Source: Buxus sempervirens (Eukaryota; Streptophyta; Magnoliopsida; Buxales; Buxaceae). Taken from it: 64,000 nucleotides of DNA. Of the stretch, positions 58,140 through 64,000 are shown piece after piece. Where the stretch lies: assembly GCA_947561395.2 (NCBI GenBank), contig OX387187.1, positions 32,593,829-32,657,828 on the forward strand, read 5' to 3'. Numbering within the stretch: position 1 is the first letter of the stretch; the number at the start of each line of letters is the position of its first letter. The notes under the pieces are model-generated. The model saw nothing but the letters and a program-made list of their open reading frames with translations. It was not told the origin of the DNA and ran no database searches. Made by a program: the position numbers and the translations under genes.

Positions 58140-58620
58140 TCTTTCCTTGCCTAAACAGCTAAAATAGATTAGTTCAACCGGGTTCTCTATCCCAGTTGCT
58201 TCCAAGCGACTAAAATAGATCAGCTTTCAAAAGATAGGGTTCTCTTTCCCAGTTGCCTGCGGGTGACTAAAATAGATCCGGTTATTAGGGTTCTCTCTCC
58301 CGGTCGCCTCCGGGCGACTAAAATAGATCAGTGTTCAAAATTCTTCGGGTTCTCTCTCCCAGTTACCTACGGGTGACTAAAATAGATCTGGTTACTAGGG
58401 TTCTCTTCCCCGGTCGTCTTAGGGCAACCAAAATAGATCGGTCGACAAATTTAATAGGGTTCTCTCTCCCAGTTACCTACGGGTAGCTAAAATAGATCAG
58501 TTAATGCATTAAGGTTCTCTTCCCTTGCTACCTACGGGTAGCTAAAATAGATCAGTCTTCAAACTCATAAAGGTTCTCTCCCCTCGTTACCTCAGGGTAG
58601 CTAAAATAGATCAGTTAGTC
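58140..58620 (+). repeat. 50-60-bp tandem repeat, about nine units, in element E
   Basis: Units run GGGTTCTCTCTCCCAGTTGCC, then CGGGTGACTAAAATAGATC. ACTAAAATAGAT or GCTAAAATAGAT recurs nine times from 58148 to 58608. Confidence 0.88.
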
Positions 58621-58720
58621 AAATCATATCATAAAACAAAAAATAAATAAATAAATTCAGTCAGATAAAATTGTGTAATCAATTTGTGTAAAATTGCACT
58701 AATGCCTGCAAATTGTCCCA

Positions 58721-61284
58721 TCAGGTACCAAAAATTGCTTTCAGAAGTCCGTACCTGTTAAGATCGAGGAGAAGGCTCGAAATGGACCAGCAAGGAGAGC
58801 AGACGCCGCCAAGGCAACATCCTGCAGAGTCTAGTCATGCGCAAGTAGTTAATGAGATGCAACAAAAGATGGACAGCATGGGTGCCATCATCCAGGAATT
58901 GATGACAGAGCTAAGGGAATTGAGGCAGGCCCCGCCAGGGATACCGGTCACCCAGCAGCCGCAGCCACAGTTCCCGCCACAAGCGGAAGCAGTGCCACCG
59001 CCACGTCCGGCGAATCCCCCTCCCCTGGCACCGCCACCACGTTGCACAACAGGATCAGTTTCTGCCTATCCATCTGGGGCAGGGTGACGAGGACTGGTAC
59101 AGAACCCAAGAAGTGCAGTTTGAAGAAAAGCTGACAGCGGTAAGGGAGGAGAACAGAACGGAAATGGCCGCCCTCAAGGAGCAACTCAAGCAGCTCCAAC
59201 CCAGCATAGTGCAGAGTGAGGCTACTCTGGAAAGCCTCTGTTTCTTTTCAGATATCCAACTCCCGGCTAAGTTCAAATGCCCTGAGTTGCACCAGTTCGA
59301 CGGCACCGGGTGCCCCCTGAACCATCTGAGGTCCTATTCTGGTGACATGTGCCAGTATGCCAAGGAAGAGCGGATTATGGTGCAGTTCTTCCAGAAGTCA
59401 CTAGCCGGGGCCGCTTACTCTTGGTTCCTGAGTCTAGACAAGGCTAAGATCAAAACATGGAATGACCTGGCAGCAGTCTTCATCCAGCAGTACCGCCTGA
59501 ACAGTCAGATAGTGCAGACGAGGGCAGAATTGCAGAGGCTGGCAAAGAAGAGCCAAGAGTCAGTAAGAGAATATGCCAAGCGCTGGAAGGAATTGGCAGC
59601 ATTAGTACAGCCGCCGTTGCTAGAACAAGAGATGACGTCGTTGTTTATTGCATCATTGGGCCAACCTTTCTTCACTCTGCTGCTGGGGCAGAGTACATCG
59701 AACTTCAATGACCTGATCTTGACTGCGGATTGGATTGAAGATGCAGTAAGGGCTGGAAAGATAGATGGCAGTGGGCAGAGCGCCGCACCGAGGAGGCCAG
59801 TAACAGGACTGGGTAACAGAAACCAGGGGCAAGAGCCCAGGAGGCAAGAACAGCAGGCGGTCAACTATGTACACCCTGCACAACCCCATCATTTCTCTCA
59901 AAGACCAGAGGCAGTAGCACCTCAGGGGACCGGGCAGGCAGCTTACCAAGGGGTACGAAGGACGAGAGAAGAAATGGAGGCCAGGATGAAACGGGTTTTT
60001 ACCCCACTCCCATATGCGCTGGCAGAATTGCTACCTACGTTGCTGAAGAAAGGGTACGTGCAAGTCAAGCCTCCGAATCCTCGCTTAGTCAATGCCAGGA
60101 GCTATAATGCAGCTGAGCGATGCGAGTACCACTCCGGTGCTCCGGGGCACCATACCAATCGGTGTTGGGATTTGAGGCACGACATCCAGGACCTGATTGA
60201 CAGCAAGCGCATCACAGTCGACCCGCCAGCACCACCTGCCCAGACTCCAGCAGCTGGCGTAACTACCAATCCGCTCCCAGATCACTCAAAAGCCTCCACT
60301 AGTAGAACAGCGAATCAGGTGAGCAGTGATCAGGGCACCAGGCAGTTCGACCCTTCTGCACTTATTGGCCGGCCAGGGCAGACAGTGAGGGTGCAGCTTC
60401 GAGCAGAGTCCCATTCGACGGCAATTGCACTTAAGGAGGATACAGACGTCTACATCTGTGCAATAGAGGATGAACCGCAAAGCAGTGAGGAGGTCACAGG
60501 GCCATGGAACCCAGTGCAATGCGGATGGATCAGTTACTCCCCATCCCCTCCACGCCGAGAAGGAATCGGCAGTTCCGAGGGACCCTGGTTCCGAAATGGG
60601 CCACCGGACACAGACGCGTCAGTAGACAGTTCAAGGGTACCCCCACAGATGTCTACCGGATGGCCACCTGAGTATATGTCTGCGACTTCAGAGCCGGACC
60701 TGCAATCCCTCTCCGATCCCCTATCAGCAGAGCCAACTTCAGAATCCTCTTCCCACGGCACGTCGGAGTGGTTCGTCCCCCCTTATGCCACGGAAGAGGA
60801 GGAACCACCATCCACTCCTGAACTTGCAACCCTGCTTGATCCATATGAGAGTTCAGACGAGTCCCCTGATACGGACTCAGAAGACACATCGGTAGATGAA
60901 AGCAGGGCAGTGAACGTTATCGAAGGAGATGGCAGTGACTTCCCTACTAATCTCCCTCTGGTGCATTTCCACCCACACACAGACCAAGAGTTTTTCTACC
61001 CCACCCCTTTCCCCAACCCCTCCGCCATCAACATCCATGACATCATGGACTCACCTCCACAAGACCCTTTCTCCCTTTCATTTGAACCACCCACCCTCAA
61101 CCTTTCACAACTCAACCTGGAACCACCCTCGTACAACAGGGTATCCCCACCTTACCCCACTACATCTTTCCACCTTCAAGCCACCTCCGCAACCACCATT
61201 GAAGCAGAAATCGACCGAATCACCCGATCTGGTCGATACGTAAACACCGATCCCCCACCCGCACCAGAGGGAGAGGAAGCATAA
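58721..61284 (+). pseudogene. gag: gag of element E, one frameshift near 59035
   Basis: Similarity to C gag starts after an AG at 58723 with IAFRSPYLLRSRRRL, upstream of the first ATG (MDQQGEQ). This suggests translation from a spliced mRNA. The frame shifts near 59035 in a Pro-rich tract (LAPPP); the neighbouring frame then supplies DEDWYRTQE, as in C. The gag core has IMVQFFQKSLAGAAYSWF and REYAKRWKEL, the zinc-knuckle-like CEYHSGAPGHHTNRCWDLR, and an acidic Ser-rich tail. It would assemble particles and bind RNA. It stops at TAA 61282-61284, but the same frame goes on into protease. Confidence 0.85.
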
Positions 61285-62193
61285 GCAGAGGCGAAAAGGA
61301 AAGAAAAAGGGAAGGACGTGGTTACAGAATTGCCACCGACCCTCAAGAGGAAGGGAAGGGCCACAGAGGAGGAGGTCACAGATTTGCACCACAGCATCTA
61401 CACTCCCGAATACGATCTCCTCCAGCAGTTGAACAAGGTACCCGCCCAGATTTCCATAATGAGACTTCTGATTGACTCAGAGAAGCATCGGACAATACTG
61501 ATGAAGGTCCTGGGCGACGCACACGTACCAGCGGATATTGACCCGGAACAGTTAGGGGCAGTGGTGTCAGTAATCATGGCACCCCAGGCCATCTCCTTCT
61601 CTGCAGCAGATCTGCCACCGGAGGGTTGCGACCACGCTGAGCCGCTCTACATAACAGTGAAGTGCGTCGATCTCATCGTGAGACGCGCCATGATTGACAA
61701 CGGGTCGGCCTTGAACATATGCCCGATGAGGACATTTCATAGTCTACAGTTGAGCCCTACCATGATCAAGCCAAGCGCTCATAATGTCAGAGGTTTCGAC
61801 AACACCAGAAGAGACTCACTGGGAGAGGTCACTTTGGTGATCATAATTGCAGATAGGCCCTTTACCATGGAGTTTGAACTCATGGATATCAACGCCTCAT
61901 TTAATCTGCTGATCGGGAGGCCTTGGCTGCATCAGGCAGGAGCAGTATCTTCCACACTGCACAGGATGGTCCGGTTCGTATCAGGCAACGAACTTATAAC
62001 AGTGCATGCTGAGGATCACCGAGAATTCGAAAGGGTCGGAGTACCCTATGTGGATTATGAGTTACCCACCACACTCAATTTCCAAGCTGTGGAGATGGTG
62101 CAGGTGAACCGTATCCCCGAAGCTGAAAGGGGGCGACGACTCTCGAAAAAGAGGAGAAAGTACATGTTCAGCGCTGCTGACTGCGCAGACTAG
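61285..62193 (+). pseudogene. pro: Aspartic protease domain of element E
   Basis: In the same frame as gag, after TAA 61282. The domain shows AMIDNGSALNICPMRTF, where D-N-G-S is the active site in the Tat/Ogre form of the usual D-T/S-G, and FNLLIGRPWLHQAGAV as the flap-side ILGRPWL-like motif. It is preceded by a basic linker and ends with KKRRKYMFSAADCAD at TAG 62191-62193. It would cleave the gag-pol polyprotein. Confidence 0.85.
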
Positions 62194-63303
62194 GGTCTCA
62201 GAGCCAGCGATGGATTGGGCAAGTATAAGCAGGGAATTAAGACAGCCATCCGACCTTACGAGCAGACTATTGGTTTTGGACTGGGGTTCAGACCGCAGCC
62301 AGAAGACTACTCCCGACTCCTTGGGAACCGTGCCGAGAGGAAAAGGGCGAGAACTGAAGGAAGAGACCCCCACTGGCCCATATGCACACACGAGAACTTG
62401 TACCACCACTTCGCTAACATGGAGCGTGAAGCGGCCCAAGCTATCGAGAACATAGTCCCCCAGGGATGGGGAGATGAGTTTTTGGAAACCCCTGACATGG
62501 AAGAAGACTACCTGCAAGGATTGGCTCAGATGCTTTGGGAAGAGCCACCATCTATGGAAATGATTGGGGATATAGTGGAAGTAGACCCGTTGGCTCCTGA
62601 GGGGTCGCCAGATGGCCTACCAGCACTGATCGCCTTGGACTCAATTGACGAAGTTACCATGGCCTTCGCCCCACCAGATGAGCAATTCATCCCTGATGGG
62701 ATCCTGATCAACCCTGCAATTATGATGGAAGTACCGCCACTTGCTCCCATTGAAGAATCCAAAGAAGAAGGGCCAATCATGTATGTTTGCATGATGGAAG
62801 GGCGAGACAGCTCAGGAGCACCAACCCGCAGGCCAAGGTCGCCTCCTCCATGCCCCTATATCCCGCACCCTGGAACTCGCGATGGTTTGAACCGCATGTT
62901 CTGTAGCATGCCCCAAGTGCTAGGGCCAGTACCGGAAGAGGTGTACCGTGCAGCTTACGGCAAATGGGCACCACCAGCTTACTCTTCTACAGTTCCTGGG
63001 ATACGAACTGGGATACCTATAATGTTTGCACCCCCCAGAGTTGACCCGGCCAACGAGGTTACCGTCGCGTATGCACCGCCCGAGGATGAGATACCGTGGG
63101 CCATCCCCATCAGTGGAGCATGGATGGGGATATCATCAGAATCTGGCCCCCAGTCAGAGAGAAGCCAGAACAAACCAGTGGGAGGCACAACACATGATCC
63201 AATCTGCCTATTGTCGGATGACAGCGCCAACATGGTACTAGCTGAAGAACCGGAAGCGGCAATCATCATCAACAAGGAAGATCGGGCACCACTCAAAAAC
63301 TAG
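62194..63303 (+). pseudogene. G-patch-containing linker region of element E pol
   Basis: It continues in the same frame after TAG 62191. GLRASDGLGKYKQGIKTAIR followed by FGLGFRP matches the G-patch pattern found between protease and RT in Ogre-group elements. The rest is an acidic Pro-rich linker with three related FAPP-type segments (MAFAPPDEQFIPDG, FAPPRVDPANEVTVAYAPPE). It ends at TAG 63301-63303. Confidence 0.7.
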
Positions 63304-64000
63304 AGCGCCACGCCTTTTGCTGTCAGCAAAGCTACCATTCCAAAGGGGGTTCTTATCACCTCTGAAATTTCCATTGTAGCTACTGCTGAAGTTTTTAATG
63401 AATACCTGAACTCTTCTTACTACTTGCATTTGTTTGAAAAAGAAAATAACAAAAATGAACAACTTGAGCATCGCGATCTTAGTATCAATCCCGACGCACA
63501 CCCGGAAAGTCTGGGGCACGGGATAGGTAATAAGATTGCCATAAGGGAACAAGAAAAACAAAAAGAAAAGCCAGTCCAGATGGCAATAATAAATGAAACG
63601 CATGAGCCAGTGTCCAATCCTGAAAACGAGCAAGAACTCGACAAATCAGATTGGGGCACTCGCCCATCGTAGCAAGAAGATTAAAACATCGTCCCCTGTG
63701 AGCCTTTCGAGCATGAGGACGATGATGAATCATGGGAGACCTCGCTTGAAATCCAACTTGCATTGGAAAGGCATGAAAAGGGTCCCCAGGCCAACATTGA
63801 GGAAACAGAGTCAATTGACATAGGTGAAGTAGCACAACCCAGGATTCTCCAAATTGGTAAAAAGCTGTCACCATTATTGAGAAAACAGATGTTTGATTTT
63901 CTTAAATCTTATTCTGATGTGTTTGCATGGTCATATGAGGATATGCCCGGGTTAGACATGGACTTGGTAGTGCATCGGTTACCAACAAAGTCTGAGGCCG
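63304..64000 (+). pseudogene. pol: Linker and beginning of the RT region of element E, cut by the edge
   Basis: The same frame continues, with TAG at 63670-63672 and TAA at 63682-63684. From 63685 it is open to the edge and has the typical pre-RT block of Tat-type pol: PLLRKQMFDFLKSYSDVFAW then SYEDMPGLDMDLVVHRLP. Ogre elements are known to have an intron between protease and RT. The three stops at 63301-63684 could lie in such an intron, but I find no clearly good donor. The RT catalytic motifs are beyond the window. Confidence 0.78.

Larger units (their letters stand above)
51121..64000 (+). mobile_element. Element E: autonomous-type Ogre-like Ty3/gypsy retrotransposon, cut by the window edge
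   Basis: 5' LTR 51121-54242, primer-binding site 54246-54263, leader, ORF1 (55780-57213), two tandem arrays, gag (58721-61284), protease (61285-62193), G-patch region (62194-63303), linker, and the start of the RT domain at the edge. This order, with an ORF1 before gag and a G-patch between protease and RT, is typical of the Ogre group of Tat elements. One frame runs from gag to RT but is broken by TAA/TAG codons at domain borders. ORF1 has a TGA and gag a frameshift near 59035. The candidate left target duplication is GGCCG (51116-51120). Confidence 0.88.

Overview
This is plant nuclear DNA, most likely from an angiosperm with a repeat-rich genome. The evidence is spliced genes, a LRK10L-type receptor kinase, plant mobile domain (PMD) ORFs, a plant L1 LINE remnant, Ty3/gypsy elements of the Tat/Ogre kind with long LTRs, and hAT-like MITEs. 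There is no prokaryotic organisation. About three quarters of the window is retrotransposon. The species cannot be read from the sequence.

Layout. 1-5834 is the 3' part of a Tat-type Ty3/gypsy element (A): two antisense PMD ORFs, a polypurine tract and a 1.1-kb LTR. 5835-11636 is old host sequence with a truncated LRK10L fragment split by a 3.3-kb solo LTR (B), plus hAT-like MITE remnants. 11637-25116 is a hAT-like MITE interrupted by a complete 12.8-kb element (C) on the minus strand. C has near-identical 2457-bp LTRs, a perfect CCCAG target duplication, and only a gag gene. 26393-30350 (-) is the one convincing host gene, a LRK10L receptor kinase with a second, frameshifted ectodomain exon between its first and second exons. 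32301-34907 and 39649-42977 are two solo LTRs with perfect target duplications (CTGAG, TTAAA). Between and after them lie a second LRK10L fragment, a LINE tail, a decayed Ulp1-like protease fragment and a 1.5-kb palindrome made of 22-bp repeats. 47302-51120 is the 5' end of another Ogre-like element (F). From 51121 it is interrupted by a large autonomous-type Ogre-like element (E), which runs off the right edge just as its reverse transcriptase begins.

How the parts relate. B, C, E and F are relatives: they share LTR ends, the TGGCGACTC primer-binding site and U5 blocks. C carries no pol and would need enzymes from a relative such as E, whose gag is clearly homologous. E has the order ORF1 (DUF7745-like), gag, protease, G-patch, RT, all decayed by in-frame stops.

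Most unusual signal. In C, E and F short inverted pairs of 5-bp half-sites are separated by exactly 9 bp: YCCGT-N9-ACGGR in C and F, TCCGG-N9-CCGGA in E. They recur with fixed phasing (27-28 bp in C and F, 39 bp in E) in two places per element, upstream of the TATA box and again in the transcribed leader. The half-site and the phasing change together at both places between families. This looks like a co-evolving recognition system that I do not recognise from any described element.
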